Shown here one piece after another: positions 48,382 through 58,788 of a stretch of 64,000 nt of DNA. The notes beneath the pieces were generated by a model. It did not search any database. It was not told the DNA's origin and was given only the letters and a program-made list of their open reading frames with translations. This DNA comes from JBOFHT01 sp051649785 (GTDB lineage Archaea; Methanobacteriota; Methanobacteria; Methanobacteriales; Methanobacteriaceae). Every line of letters starts with the position of its first letter. Positions within the stretch are counted from its first letter, which is position 1. The stretch covers positions 1-64,000 of the forward strand of contig JBOFHT010000008.1 of the NCBI GenBank assembly GCA_051649785.1. The letters are read 5' to 3'. The translations under genes were made by a program, and so were the position numbers.

Positions 48382-49650
48382 TTATAGAATATTATCTGGA
48401 TTTTCAATGAATCCAGATACTGCAGAGCTTGCAGCTACAAGAGCATTGGCTAAATACACATCAGAATTAGGATCTCCCATCCTACCTTGGAAATTACGAT
48501 TAGTAGTAGCTATACAAGTTTCACCTTCTGTTAAAACCCCCATATGCCCTCCTAAACAGGGCCCACATCCAGGATTACAAACAATAGCCCCTGCATTAAT
48601 GAAAGTTTCTAAAAGACCTTCTTTCATAGCTTGAGTATAAATTTCAGCAGAAGCAGGAGATATGATTAATCTAACATCATTATGGACTTTTTTCTTAGTT
48701 AATACTTTTGCAGTATCTCTTAAGTCACCTAAACGCCCATTAGTACAAGACCCAATAAAAACTTGATCAATATGAGTTCCTTCAACATTAGAAAGGTTTT
48801 TTACATTATCAACATCATGAGGACAAGCTATTTGAGGCTCCAAATCAGAAACATTAAAATGAAATTCATTTTCATATTCAGCATTATTATCTGGTGTGAT
48901 TAAATCAATATCTGTTGTTGTAAAATTGTCGTTATTTCTATTTACTTTATTAAGGTATTCTAAAGTAGCTTTATTAGGAATCATAATCCCATTTTTAGCC
49001 CCCATCTCAATAGCCATATTACAAATAGTCATACGGCCTTCGACATCCATATTATCGATTGTCGTACCTATAAACTCTGTAGCTTTATAAGTAGCCCCAT
49101 CAGCACCAATATTGCCAATAATATTTAAAATAATATCTTTTGCATAGGTATTTTTTGGAAGCTCACCATTAACATTAATTTTAAATGATTCTGGAACCAT
49201 AAACCAAGTTTTACCCGTAGCATAAATAACAGCCATATCAGTAGCCCCAACTCCAGTAGAAAATGCTCCAAAAGCACCATAAGTACATGTATGAGAATCC
49301 GCACCTACAATAATATTTCCAGGGCTAATAAATCCTTTTTCCGGAAGAACTTGGTGACAAATTCCTTCACCATGATTATAAACATTACTTAAATTTTGTT
49401 TTTTAGCAAATTCGCGTGTAACCTTTTGAAATTCAGCAGAATTAATAGTGTTAGCTGGAACTGTGTGATCATAAACAATCACAATTTTTTCATTATCCCA
49501 CACAGTATCTGCAATTTTTTCAAAGGTTTTAATAGCTGGAGGGGATGTTCCATCATGAGACATAGCTAAATCTACATTAACTTCAATTATTTCACCAGGA
49601 GATACATCATTACCATTTGCTTTTGATAAAATTTTTTCAGTAATATTCAT
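48382..49650 (-). CDS. aksD: Homoaconitase / isopropylmalate isomerase large subunit
   Basis: A 422-residue iron-sulfur hydro-lyase of the LeuC/HacA family. VGADSHTCTYGAFG, FIGSCTNGRLGDLR (first cluster Cys) and CNPGCGPCLGGH (second and third cluster Cys) are present. The family isomerises 2-hydroxy tricarboxylates. Its gene lies just downstream of a homocitrate synthase-like gene on the same strand, so I favour the homoaconitase of coenzyme B synthesis (AksD) over leucine synthesis. The small subunit is not in the window. ATG 49650 follows TTAGGTAGA. Confidence 0.85.
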   Translation of the reverse strand: MNITEKILSKANGNDVSPGEIIEVNVDLAMSHDGTSPPAIKTFEKIADTVWDNEKIVIVYDHTVPANTINSAEFQKVTREFAKKQNLSNVYNHGEGICHQVLPEKGFISPGNIIVGADSHTCTYGAFGAFSTGVGATDMAVIYATGKTWFMVPESFKINVNGELPKNTYAKDIILNIIGNIGADGATYKATEFIGTTIDNMDVEGRMTICNMAIEMGAKNGIMIPNKATLEYLNKVNRNNDNFTTTDIDLITPDNNAEYENEFHFNVSDLEPQIACPHDVDNVKNLSNVEGTHIDQVFIGSCTNGRLGDLRDTAKVLTKKKVHNDVRLIISPASAEIYTQAMKEGLLETFINAGAIVCNPGCGPCLGGHMGVLTEGETCIATTNRNFQGRMGDPNSDVYLANALVAASSAVSGFIENPDNIL

Positions 49651-49895
49651 TTTTTCTACCTAATTTTTAAGAAGTGACCAGAATAATGTATAATAAAGAA
49701 TTTGATGATTGGTAAGAGTAATATTATGTATAATTATGTATAATAAAATGTAATAAATATAATGGCAATTATAACACAATAAAATATTGTAATAAAATAG
49801 AATAATGGAGATAAATACAATGTAACATAATAAAATGTAATATATTTTAATGTAGTCTAAATAAGGCGGATATTATAATAAATCATATTATTAAA

Positions 49896-51071
49896 TTATA
49901 TATCTACAGGACCTCTTACAGAACGAACAATGTCTGAAAATACTTTATCATTAATATATCTTCCTTCTTCCCTGTTCTTTTTAACTTCATCAACAATTTT
50001 GCAAAGTTCATCTTTTGTAACTTCTAATCCACAAGAATCTAGCTTAGCCCTAACTGCACGACAACCAGAATGTTTTCCAAGGACTAATTTACGAGTTTGA
50101 CCAATTATTTCTGGCAAAAATGGCTCATAAGTTAATGGTTCTTCAATTACAGCATCTACATGAATACCTGACTCATGTCTAAAGATATTTTTACCAACAA
50201 TAGGTTTATTATCAGGAATTTTAACATTAGTGTGTTTTTCAACAAGTTTAGAAAGTTCTTGAATTATTGGAAGCTTAAATCCTAAATCAACACCATATAA
50301 TATCTTTAAACTCATTATAAGTTCTTCTAAGCAAGTATTTCCTGCACGCTCTCCAATTCCATTAACAGTAGTAGAAATAGCATTTCCACCAGCTAACATA
50401 CCCGCAATAACATTAGGAACTGCCATTCCAAAGTCATTATGGCAATGCATCGCTATATCTACTTTAATAGTTTTTTTAAGCTCCCTTACCAGATAATCCA
50501 TCCCATAAGGAGTTATTGCACCAACAGTATCAGCTATATGAACTCTGTCAACACCATAATCTTCAGCTTTCATGTATAATCGTTTTAAAAAGTCTAAATC
50601 AGTTCTTGTTGCATCTTCAGCAGAAAAAGCTACAAATAGACCATGATCTTTAGCATATTCAATTGATTTCATGCAAACATTAAGTGCCTGTTCATGAGTA
50701 AGTCGTAATTTATGCTCTAAATGAATATCCGAAGTCCCCATAAAAGTTATAACACCATCCACATCACAAGAAAGGGCAGTATCAATATCTTCAATTTTAG
50801 TTCGAGCTAAAGACAAAATTTGAGCATTAAGTCCTTCATTAGATATTGCTTTAACTGAATGTTGTTCCTGTTTAGATACTGTTGGAAACCCAGCTTCAAT
50901 TTGGTGAATTTTAAGTTCATCTAATTTTTTAGCTATTTCTAACTTTTCATTTTTACCTAAACAAACACCAGGAGTCTGTTCACCATCACGGAGTGTGGTA
51001 TCGTAAATTATAATATCTTTAGGGAATTTTAAATCGTATTCTTTATTAAATGGACTTACATAATATTGCAA
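49896..51071 (-). CDS. aksA: Homocitrate synthase AksA (coenzyme B synthesis)
   Basis: A 391-residue member of the isopropylmalate/homocitrate synthase family. IIYDTTLRDGEQTPGVCL (metal and acyl-CoA site), EAGFPTVS, HCHNDFGMAVPN (metal His pair) and NGIGERAGN are visible. It condenses 2-oxoglutarate with acetyl-CoA and then elongates the chain towards 7-mercaptoheptanoate. The length without a long C-terminal regulatory domain favours AksA over LeuA. The start is TTG 51071 after AAGGGGGAGAT. It likely works with the adjacent aksD. Confidence 0.88.
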   Translation of the reverse strand: MQYYVSPFNKEYDLKFPKDIIIYDTTLRDGEQTPGVCLGKNEKLEIAKKLDELKIHQIEAGFPTVSKQEQHSVKAISNEGLNAQILSLARTKIEDIDTALSCDVDGVITFMGTSDIHLEHKLRLTHEQALNVCMKSIEYAKDHGLFVAFSAEDATRTDLDFLKRLYMKAEDYGVDRVHIADTVGAITPYGMDYLVRELKKTIKVDIAMHCHNDFGMAVPNVIAGMLAGGNAISTTVNGIGERAGNTCLEELIMSLKILYGVDLGFKLPIIQELSKLVEKHTNVKIPDNKPIVGKNIFRHESGIHVDAVIEEPLTYEPFLPEIIGQTRKLVLGKHSGCRAVRAKLDSCGLEVTKDELCKIVDEVKKNREEGRYINDKVFSDIVRSVRGPVDI

Positions 51072-51354
51072 TTAATCTCCCCCTTAATTAGTGTGTTAAA
51101 ATCTATTGAAATTGGTATTAAGAAATTTTTCCTAAGAATTTATATTGGTTTTTGCATTAAATTTTTTTAAATTAAATTATACTAATTTTTTTAACTAAAT
51201 TACTATGTTTATACTAATATTATACTAACATATAATTATATTTTTGTAATTAATATTTTTCGTAATTATTTGAATTATTAATTAACTTATTATTTGACTT
51301 AATTATTTTAATCGTGAATTTAGTTGAATATTGTTTTAATATTTAAGAAGCAGT

Positions 51355-52140
51355 TTAATTTTTACTAGTTATATTACTAATTTTGTTATTATCCTTATTT
51401 TCAAGTAATTCCAAATAAGAAGTTCTTTCAAACCCATTAATAATTCCTAAAACCTTATAAAGATTGAATATATTATCAAGAGCTATTTGAAATTCTTCAC
51501 CGTCTTCTAATTCAGTTTCAATTTCCATATAAGGACCTAACCCTTTAATATCATCTAAAGAAATTATAAAACTATTATCTCTATTTATATCATCACCAAT
51601 ATTATTAATTTTAAATATTTCTCTATTTTTTATAACTTTAGCTACAGGCGAAAACCCTAATTCTTCAAAAATATCACTTACTTTTTCAGAGTCTTCTATT
51701 CCCACTTCAATTTCCTTACGAGTTTTGCTGTTTTTATCTATTTTAGGACCTTTATAAGTTATGAAAATATTATCAAATTCCGTTATATTATCACATTTGG
51801 ATTCAATATTATTATGATTAGAATTATTGTTAGGATTATTATTATTATCGTTATTGTTATTATTGTTATTATTATTTGTGTTAAGGTTATGGTTAGAATT
51901 GTTAGTAGTATTAGTATTATTAGGATTATTAACAACCATATCATTACTGACATTTGAATTGCTAATAATAACTTTTCTAATACGTAGTGCCTCATCTGTT
52001 TTTGCAAAATCTTTTATAGGAGAATTAAAATAAATATCTTCTTGAAATTCATCTTTAATTTTAATAGCCCCAATTTCAAGTATTTTTAGACGAATGGATT
52101 CAAAATCTTTAATTTTAGCTTTAACTTCAACTTCAATCAT
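51355..52140 (-). CDS. CYTH-domain protein (class IV cyclase-like), with long Asn insert
   Basis: A 261-residue CYTH-fold protein. The N-terminal MIEVEVKAKI (ExExK signature), EALRIRK, FITYKGPKID and DIKGLGPYMEIETEL are the charged strands lining the triphosphate tunnel. Archaeal members are usually called class IV adenylate cyclase or thiamine-triphosphatase-like; the reaction here is unknown. Residues about 60-122 are an Asn-rich insert (AAT repeats) splitting the barrel between strands. ATG 52140 follows TAGGAGAAA. Confidence 0.85.
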   Translation of the reverse strand: MIEVEVKAKIKDFESIRLKILEIGAIKIKDEFQEDIYFNSPIKDFAKTDEALRIRKVIISNSNVSNDMVVNNPNNTNTTNNSNHNLNTNNNNNNNNNDNNNNPNNNSNHNNIESKCDNITEFDNIFITYKGPKIDKNSKTRKEIEVGIEDSEKVSDIFEELGFSPVAKVIKNREIFKINNIGDDINRDNSFIISLDDIKGLGPYMEIETELEDGEEFQIALDNIFNLYKVLGIINGFERTSYLELLENKDNNKISNITSKN

Positions 52141-52899
52141 GATATTTCTCCTAATAGTATAGTGATGCTAATAATAGCAGTATGAATAGTGATAATAAGA
52201 ATAGTGACAATAATAGTGATGATAATAATAGTGAAAATATTAATATTAATAATAATGAATGTCAATATTAATAGTAGTTGAGATAGTGATAAAAATTATA
52301 ATACTAAAAATGTTAATATATTAATTACCATTAGTATTTATAATATAAAGTCTACAATAATGATTTTATAAAAAGCACACCACTACTGTAAAAATATGGT
52401 AATAATTATGTAAATTTTTATATTAATTACCATGATATTAAATAGGTTTATATAAGGTTATTTATATATAGTTATTAAATTATATTTATAACTAATATAA
52501 TTGAAAAAGTTGTATATTTAAAATCTCCCTATATCTCCCTATAACAAAGTAATTTGGGTGAGACATGTTTTAAATATTTTAAAATTACTAAGATTATTTA
52601 AATTTACTATAAATTTTAATTAAGTTCTTATTATATTTTTAAACTTTTTATAAATATATATTTCTATCTTATTATTAATAATCAATAAAATTCTAGGAGA
52701 TTTTAATCTAACTAGTAACATATTGAGTGATATTCATATTATGTAATTTTTTAACTTAGTCGTTTTGGAAATAAACTTAATTTAAACTAGTGGTTATGAT
52801 TTAGCTACTAAAACACATTTTTACCTATGTTTAATTTAAATATTTCTTGGCTTAGTTAATTAGTTACCATTATTATTTTTAAATATGGAGGATAGGCTT
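52141..52899. other. Divergent intergenic region (CYTH / tbp)
   Basis: About 760 bases with no gene. Triplet-rich AATAGTGAT sequence lies near 52150-52260. TATA-like runs TTATTTATATATAG (52460) and TTTATAAATATATA (about 52648) are candidate promoters for tbp. Confidence 0.45.
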
Positions 52900-53445
52900 T
52901 TGACAGATGTTGATATTAAAATAGAGAACATTGTAGCTTCTGCTAGCATTGGTAAGAAAATTGATCTTACTGTTGTTTCTGAAGCTTTAGAAGGTGTTAG
53001 CTTTAATAGAGAACAATTCCCAGGATTAGTTTTTAAGTTGAAGGAGCCAAAAACAGCTGCTTTGATATTTAGTTCTGGTAAATTAGTTTGTACTGGTGCA
53101 AAATCCATCGATGATTCAAAAAAAGCTACTAGGATAACTGTAGACTTAATGAGAACCAAAGACCCAGACATACCAAAAGAATTTGACATAAAGGTTCAAA
53201 ATATAGTAGCTTCTGCTAATTTACATGCAACTTTAAATTTAGAAGCTGTGGCTCTTGAATTAGAAAATACAGAATATGAACCTGAACAATTTCCAGGATT
53301 AGTTTATCGTTTAGAAGATCCTAAGGTTGTTCTTTTATTATTCGGCTCCGGAAAAGTAGTTTGTACTGGAGCTAAAAGTTATGATGATGCTAAGTTGGGC
53401 GTAGAAAGAGCATACGACCGCCTTAGTGAATTGGATTTAATTTAA
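52900..53445 (+). CDS. tbp: TATA-box-binding protein (TBP)
   Basis: A 181-residue archaeal TBP made of two direct repeats, each beginning I-x-N-I-V-A-S-A (about residues 7 and 98) and containing QFPGLV-[FY]-[KR]-L and GSGK-[LV]-V-C-T-G-A-K-like sequence. It nucleates transcription at the TATA box. The start is TTG 52900 because GGAGGATAG lies just before it and homologues begin MTDVDIKIEN; the ATG at 52885 overlaps the ribosome site. It is followed by serB at 12 bases. Confidence 0.97.
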   Translation: MTDVDIKIENIVASASIGKKIDLTVVSEALEGVSFNREQFPGLVFKLKEPKTAALIFSSGKLVCTGAKSIDDSKKATRITVDLMRTKDPDIPKEFDIKVQNIVASANLHATLNLEAVALELENTEYEPEQFPGLVYRLEDPKVVLLLFGSGKVVCTGAKSYDDAKLGVERAYDRLSELDLI

Positions 53446-53457
53446 TTGGTGATATGA

Positions 53458-55188
53458 TTGATTAAACTTGTAGTATTTGACTTAGACAATGTTATTATAG
53501 ATGGTGAAGCCATAGATGAAATAGGAAAATTAGCTGGTGTTCAAGAAGAAATTGCAGAAATCACTGAACGGGCAATGCAAGGTGATTTGGACTTTGAAAC
53601 TTCTATTAAAGAACGTGTGAAACTTTTAAAAGGAGTTTCAACTGCTGATGTTGAAAAAATCGGTTCTGAAATGAAACTTATGGATGGTGCTGAAGAAGCA
53701 ATAACAGAATTAAAAAATAAAGGATATTCTGTTGGTGTAATAAGTGGCAGTTTTGATTCCATAGCAGAACCTCTTAAAGATAAACTTGGATTAGATTTTA
53801 CTTTTGCTAACACCTTAACTGAAGAAGAAGGAAATTTAACAGGAGATGTTGAAGGACCGTTAGTTAAAGGTACTAAATATGATGTACTTTGTAAACATGT
53901 TGAAGCAGAAGGTATTGAATTAAGCCAATGCATAGCTGTTGGTGATGGTGCAAATGACATCTCTATGATGGAAGGTGCTAGAATAGGAATAGCTTTCAAT
54001 GCAAAACCCGCTGTAAAAGAAGTAGCGGATGTAGTTATAGAAAGTAAAAACCTTAAAGATTTACTTGCTGTTGTAGAAGAATTAGTTAGTGACGAAGAAG
54101 CAGATTCCAATAGTTCTGAAGTTATTGAAGAAGTAGCTGAAGTTGAAGCTAATGATGAAGCTGAATCTAAAACTGAAATTAAGACAGAAAAAACTGAAGA
54201 AGCTACAGAAAAAGTTAAAGATGATGCAGAAGAAGTAAAAGCTGAATCTAAAACTGAAAGTGATGAAAAAGCTAAAAAAGATTTTAATGGTAAAAAAGAT
54301 ACTAAATCTAAACCAAAGGGTAAAAAGAGAAAGTATGAACCATTAGAAAGTGATTTTGAAGTAGCTGAAGATCCTGACGAAGTTAGAACTCAGAAAGATA
54401 GTAAGGAAGAAGTTATTGCTAAAATAACTGAAGAAAGAGAAGGTTTCAATAAAGTAGCTAAAGAACAACGTAAGATTCGTGATGAATTAAACGACAGTTT
54501 AAAAGAAAACTTAAAATTAGCTATTGAATTCCGGGATAAAAGAAACGACATTAATACAGAAGTTGAAGAATGTAAAAAACTCAGAGACGGTGTTAATGAA
54601 GAACTTAAAAAACTCGAATGGTCCTCTGGTAGAAGAGATATCATAAAACTCGAAAATGAAATTAAAAAAATTGATAAGATAATTGAAACTCGTGTTTTAG
54701 ATATTAAAAAGGAAAATCAGCTTGTTAAAAACGCTAATGACTTCAGAAAACAACTTATGGAAATCCAAGAGGACGAAAAAGTTAAAGAAGAAGCTATAAA
54801 ACTTAGAAAAGTTTCAGAAGAACATCACGCTAAAGTTGTAGAACTTTCCGAACAAGCTCAAGAATTCCATGGCGAAATGTTAAGCTATTTCAGAAAAACT
54901 GATGAAATTAGGACTGCTGCTGACGAAGCACACAAACTCTTTGTGGATGCTCGTAAAGAAGCTTCTGCTAAGCACGAAGATTTCAAAGTTGTTTTAGGAG
55001 ATATTCATAAAATTAACAAAAGACTTGATACTTTCAAATCTAAAAGAAGATCCAATGAAGGAAAACAAAGTCGAAAGCAAAATAAAGAAGAAAAGGAAAA
55101 AGCAGAATCTATCTTTGAAAAATTCAAAGAAGGTAAGAAGCTTAGTACCGAAGAGCTTTTACTTCTCCAAAAACACGACATATTTTAA
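53458..55188 (+). CDS. serB: Phosphoserine phosphatase-like HAD enzyme with coiled-coil extension
   Basis: A 576-residue two-part protein. Residues about 1-215 are a SerB-type HAD phosphatase: FDLDNVIIDGE (nucleophile Asp), ISGSFDS, and VGDGANDISMM. Residues about 220-300 are an acidic/basic low-complexity linker. Residues about 310-560 are highly charged and helical with long heptad-like stretches (coiled coil). The phosphatase makes serine; the extension has no known catalytic role and may bind a partner or nucleic acid. The first HAD Asp is followed by D-N-V where many have D-S/M-D. Start TTG 53458 after TTGGTGATA. Likely co-transcribed with tbp. Confidence 0.85.
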   Translation: MIKLVVFDLDNVIIDGEAIDEIGKLAGVQEEIAEITERAMQGDLDFETSIKERVKLLKGVSTADVEKIGSEMKLMDGAEEAITELKNKGYSVGVISGSFDSIAEPLKDKLGLDFTFANTLTEEEGNLTGDVEGPLVKGTKYDVLCKHVEAEGIELSQCIAVGDGANDISMMEGARIGIAFNAKPAVKEVADVVIESKNLKDLLAVVEELVSDEEADSNSSEVIEEVAEVEANDEAESKTEIKTEKTEEATEKVKDDAEEVKAESKTESDEKAKKDFNGKKDTKSKPKGKKRKYEPLESDFEVAEDPDEVRTQKDSKEEVIAKITEEREGFNKVAKEQRKIRDELNDSLKENLKLAIEFRDKRNDINTEVEECKKLRDGVNEELKKLEWSSGRRDIIKLENEIKKIDKIIETRVLDIKKENQLVKNANDFRKQLMEIQEDEKVKEEAIKLRKVSEEHHAKVVELSEQAQEFHGEMLSYFRKTDEIRTAADEAHKLFVDARKEASAKHEDFKVVLGDIHKINKRLDTFKSKRRSNEGKQSRKQNKEEKEKAESIFEKFKEGKKLSTEELLLLQKHDIF

Positions 55189-56351
55189 ATTAGTAGCTAT
55201 TATAATTTGAATTGCATTAAATTGAATTGCATTTAATAAGTAACTATATTTTCACAAGGGAAGTATTAAATACTGTCAAATAATTTAATAATATTAGGCA
55301 ATATTAATTTTTAGTGCATAATAATAGTTACTTAAGGAACCATAATTAGGGATTTAATTTATTCAAAAGCCTAAATTATTTCCCCTAATTATTTATTTTT
55401 AACTGATTTATTTTAACTATTTTTATTAAAACTTAATTATACACATTTTAATTGTATACATTTTAATATGTATTTGGCTCTGTAGAAACCCTATATTTTT
55501 GCACTGATTTATATCAAAATCCACTACTTCAAAAATTAAAACGACTTAAAATGCTTTGGTTTAGCAAATTAAGGAAATTTCTTTTTGAAAAAAATATTTT
55601 TGACTATAATATTAACAAAATAAAAAAGGGTTTCTACAAAGCCATGTATTTAATTAATATGTATTTTAATAATGTTCATTTATTATAATGTTTTATACTA
55701 CATTAATCCATTAGAAGTAATAAACAAGCTATAATATTTAGGAAAAGTACATCCTAAATATTTATTTTAATAAACTTACAATTATCTTTATAATTAATTA
55801 GATAAATGATTTCATTAATAAACAATAAGTTAAACAATGAGTTATATATCCATATAAAAGATAGTAATATTAATAATAACACCAATAATAATAAATTTTA
55901 TATAGAAGGTAATACATATAATAATATGAATAATATAAATAGTGATAGCATTAAACTAATATATTATAGTAAAATTATTAATAAAAGAAAACACATACTT
56001 GGCTAAAAAATAAAGTTTTAATAACAAACAGAAAAATTAACCACTTTAGCAATGTTACTATATAATATAATTAATTTACAAGTAAAATTAATATTAATAC
56101 TAATATTACTAATACTAATCCACATAATACGACCTAAGATTACTAATACTAGAATACGGATAATAATACTATGTAGGGATAATAATTTTAATAATTCCAA
56201 TATGCATAATAATATCAATACAAGTATGATACTAATATAGCTAATGCTAAAAATAATAAAGCTAATGTTAATACTAATGCTAATATTAATAATGTAACTA
56301 ATTACTAATTAACTATTAAATACTAACTAAAACACTTAAAAAGTGATATTT
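55189..56351. other. Long intergenic region with a MITE
   Basis: About 1.15 kb. Short open frames near 55806-56240 consist of AAT/ATA low-complexity codons without ribosome sites, so I do not call them. The clear feature is the inverted-repeat element at 55476-55643. Confidence 0.55.
55476..55643. mobile_element. MITE with perfect 8-bp target-site duplication
   Basis: A 168-bp element. Left end GGCTCTGTAGAAACCCT (55476-55492) and right end, as its inverted match at 55627-55643, agree at 16 of 17. Identical ATGTATTT octamers flank it (55468-55475 and 55644-55651). There is no open frame. Ends starting GGCTCTGTAGAAA and an 8-bp duplication recall ISL3-like elements, so it was probably moved by a transposase encoded elsewhere. 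Confidence 0.87.
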
Positions 56352-58508
56352 ATGAATGAATTAATAATTTGTGAGAAGCCAAAGTCCTCTGAAAAAATAG
56401 CACAGGCATTATCTCCAAAAGCTAAAAAAATGAAATATAATAAAAAAGTTGTTTATTGGGAAATAAATAACGGAGATAAAATAACTAGAGTTTTATCTGC
56501 TGTAGGTCATCTTTACTCACTTAAACCTGAAAATCCTAAAGAAAAGAACTTTTTTGAATTAAAATGGGTTCCTGCATTTGAAACTGGAAAAACTAAAGCA
56601 TTTACAAAGGATTATGTTAATGCAATTAAAAAGTTTTCAAAAGATGCTGAAACATTTGTTCATGCTTGCGATTATGATATAGAAGGGACTGTGATTGGTT
56701 ACAATGCATTAAAACATGGGTGTGGTCAAGAATCATTAGATAATACTAGAAGAATGAAATTTTCCACTTTAACAAAAGGAGATATTCAAAAAGCATATGC
56801 AAATATGATTAAAGTAGATATGAAACAAGTTGACAGTGGTCTAGCTAGACACTATCTTGATTTTATATTTGGAGTTAATATATCTAAATCACTTATGAAA
56901 TCAGTTCGTGTTGCTAAATCTAGGTTTTTAAAACTTTCAGCAGGGCGTGTTCAAACTCCATCACTTTCAATTTTAGTAGAGAGGGAAAAAGAAATACAAA
57001 AATTTATTCCAGAACCTTATTGGATGATAAAAGCTAAGTTAGAAAAGGAAATAATAGCTGATAACAAAAGAGAAAAGATTTTTGAAAAGAAGATTATGGA
57101 AAATGCTTTACTTAGTTGTGGGGGAAAAGATGCTACTGTTTCAAAAGTGAATATTAAGGAAACAACAACAAAGCCACCAGTTCCATTTAATCTAGGAGGT
57201 TTACAAGCTGAAGCACATACTACTTTTGGATTTAGTCCCAAAAGAACTCAAGTAGTAGCTCAAAATTTATATAGTGAAGGATATACTTCTTATCCACGTA
57301 CTTCTTCACAAAAACTACCTAAAAGCCTTGATTTTAAATCTATTTTTGAAGGATTATCAAAAAGTTCAAAGCTTAAAGAACATATTGATGAATTACCTCA
57401 AAAAACAAAGCCCAATGAAGGTAAAAAAGATGATGCTGCTCATCCAGCTATTCACCCAACTGGGACACTTCCAAAAGGTTTAGATAAAGATGCTCTTAAA
57501 ATATATGATTTAATTGTATTTAGATTTATTAGTGTCTTTGGAGATGATGCTAAAGTAGAGCGTATGGATACTGATTTATTAATTGGTAAAGAAGAATTTA
57601 ACTTTAAAAGAAAGAGAACCTCTTACTTAGGTTGGTTAAAACATTATCCATACAGAAAAGTCGACTATGATGACTTTCCTGAAATTAAAAAAGGTGATGA
57701 ACTTAAAGTTAAGAAAATTATTTCTGAAGAAAAGGAAACAAAGCCCCCTGCTAGATATAATGAAGCATCCCTTATTAAAGAGCTTGAGAAAAGAGGTTTA
57801 GGTACTAAAGCTACTAGAGCAGACATTATAGCTAAATTATATGATAGGGATTATATATCTGGTAAAAAAATTGAAGTTAATCAGCTTGGAGAAAATATAA
57901 TTGACACTTTAAAAGAATATTGTAAAGATTTAACAAGTGAAGAATTAACTAGGCAGTTTGAAACAGAACTTGAAGAAATAATGTCAGGGAAAATAAAAAG
58001 AGAAAAAGTTGTAGATGAAGCTAAAGGTGAAGTATTAAAAATAATTAGTGATATTGAAAAAAACCAAGCTGAAATTGGTGAACAACTTTATGATGCATAT
58101 CAACGAAGTCAAATTGTGGATAAATGTGTATGCAAAGGAAATTTAACAATAAGATATTCCCCTAAAACAAAAAGTCAATTTGTAGGTTGCTCTAATTATC
58201 CTGAATGTACTGTAATATACTCACTTCCTCGTGGAGCCACTGTACTTAAGAAAAAATGTGAAAAGTGTGGGTTGCCTTTAATATCATTTGGAAGTCAAAA
58301 ACAAAGACAAAAAGCCTGCCTTGATCCGAAATGTGGAAAACATGACCAAATTCAAAAAGAAGCAGAGGTAGTGGGAAAATGCCCTGACTGTGGTAAAAAC
58401 TTACTTAAACGCTCTGGAAGATATGGGGAATTTATTGGTTGTGAAGGTTTTCCAAAATGTAGATTTACAAAATCAGTAGATGAAATTGACCAAATAAAAG
58501 AAAAATAG
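56352..58508 (+). CDS. topA: DNA topoisomerase I (type IA) with C-terminal zinc fingers
   Basis: A 718-residue type IA topoisomerase. The Toprim domain starts [17 protein letters not shown] and has [14 protein letters not shown] (acidic triad). RARHY-like [11 protein letters not shown], then [21 protein letters not shown] (catalytic Tyr) and [12 protein letters not shown] are present. The C-terminal 130 residues hold three Cys4 zinc modules (CVC/CSNYPEC, CEKC/CLDPKC, CPDC/CEGFPKC). It relaxes negative supercoils. I choose ATG 56352, since the GTG three codons earlier is part of the AAGTGAT ribosome site. Confidence 0.97.
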   Translation: MNELIICEKPKSSEKIAQALSPKAKKMKYNKKVVYWEINNGDKITRVLSAVGHLYSLKPENPKEKNFFELKWVPAFETGKTKAFTKDYVNAIKKFSKDAETFVHACDYDIEGTVIGYNALKHGCGQESLDNTRRMKFSTLTKGDIQKAYANMIKVDMKQVDSGLARHYLDFIFGVNISKSLMKSVRVAKSRFLKLSAGRVQTPSLSILVEREKEIQKFIPEPYWMIKAKLEKEIIADNKREKIFEKKIMENALLSCGGKDATVSKVNIKETTTKPPVPFNLGGLQAEAHTTFGFSPKRTQVVAQNLYSEGYTSYPRTSSQKLPKSLDFKSIFEGLSKSSKLKEHIDELPQKTKPNEGKKDDAAHPAIHPTGTLPKGLDKDALKIYDLIVFRFISVFGDDAKVERMDTDLLIGKEEFNFKRKRTSYLGWLKHYPYRKVDYDDFPEIKKGDELKVKKIISEEKETKPPARYNEASLIKELEKRGLGTKATRADIIAKLYDRDYISGKKIEVNQLGENIIDTLKEYCKDLTSEELTRQFETELEEIMSGKIKREKVVDEAKGEVLKIISDIEKNQAEIGEQLYDAYQRSQIVDKCVCKGNLTIRYSPKTKSQFVGCSNYPECTVIYSLPRGATVLKKKCEKCGLPLISFGSQKQRQKACLDPKCGKHDQIQKEAEVVGKCPDCGKNLLKRSGRYGEFIGCEGFPKCRFTKSVDEIDQIKEK

Positions 58509-58788
58509 TAAGTTATTAAAAATATACTAATAATAAAAATAAGATAATAAATAAAAATATACTAATAATAAACTAATAAAATAGTAAAATAATTTATAAA
58601 AAATATGTTAAAGTATGTATTAGATAATCAAATTGTTAAATAGATTATTATTATATTACCTATATTTAAAGGAAAAGTTAATTAATAATTATAAACATAA
58701 ATAAATAAGTTAATTGATGATATTCTATGGAATATAGTTTTTATTATTATATAAGTCATATTGAAAAACTAGTTAAAGAGGAACGGAA

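Noticed and set aside
55806..56240. Short open frames in the serB-topA spacer on both strands
   Set aside because: Composed of AAT/ATA low-complexity codons, no ribosome site, no recognisable domain.
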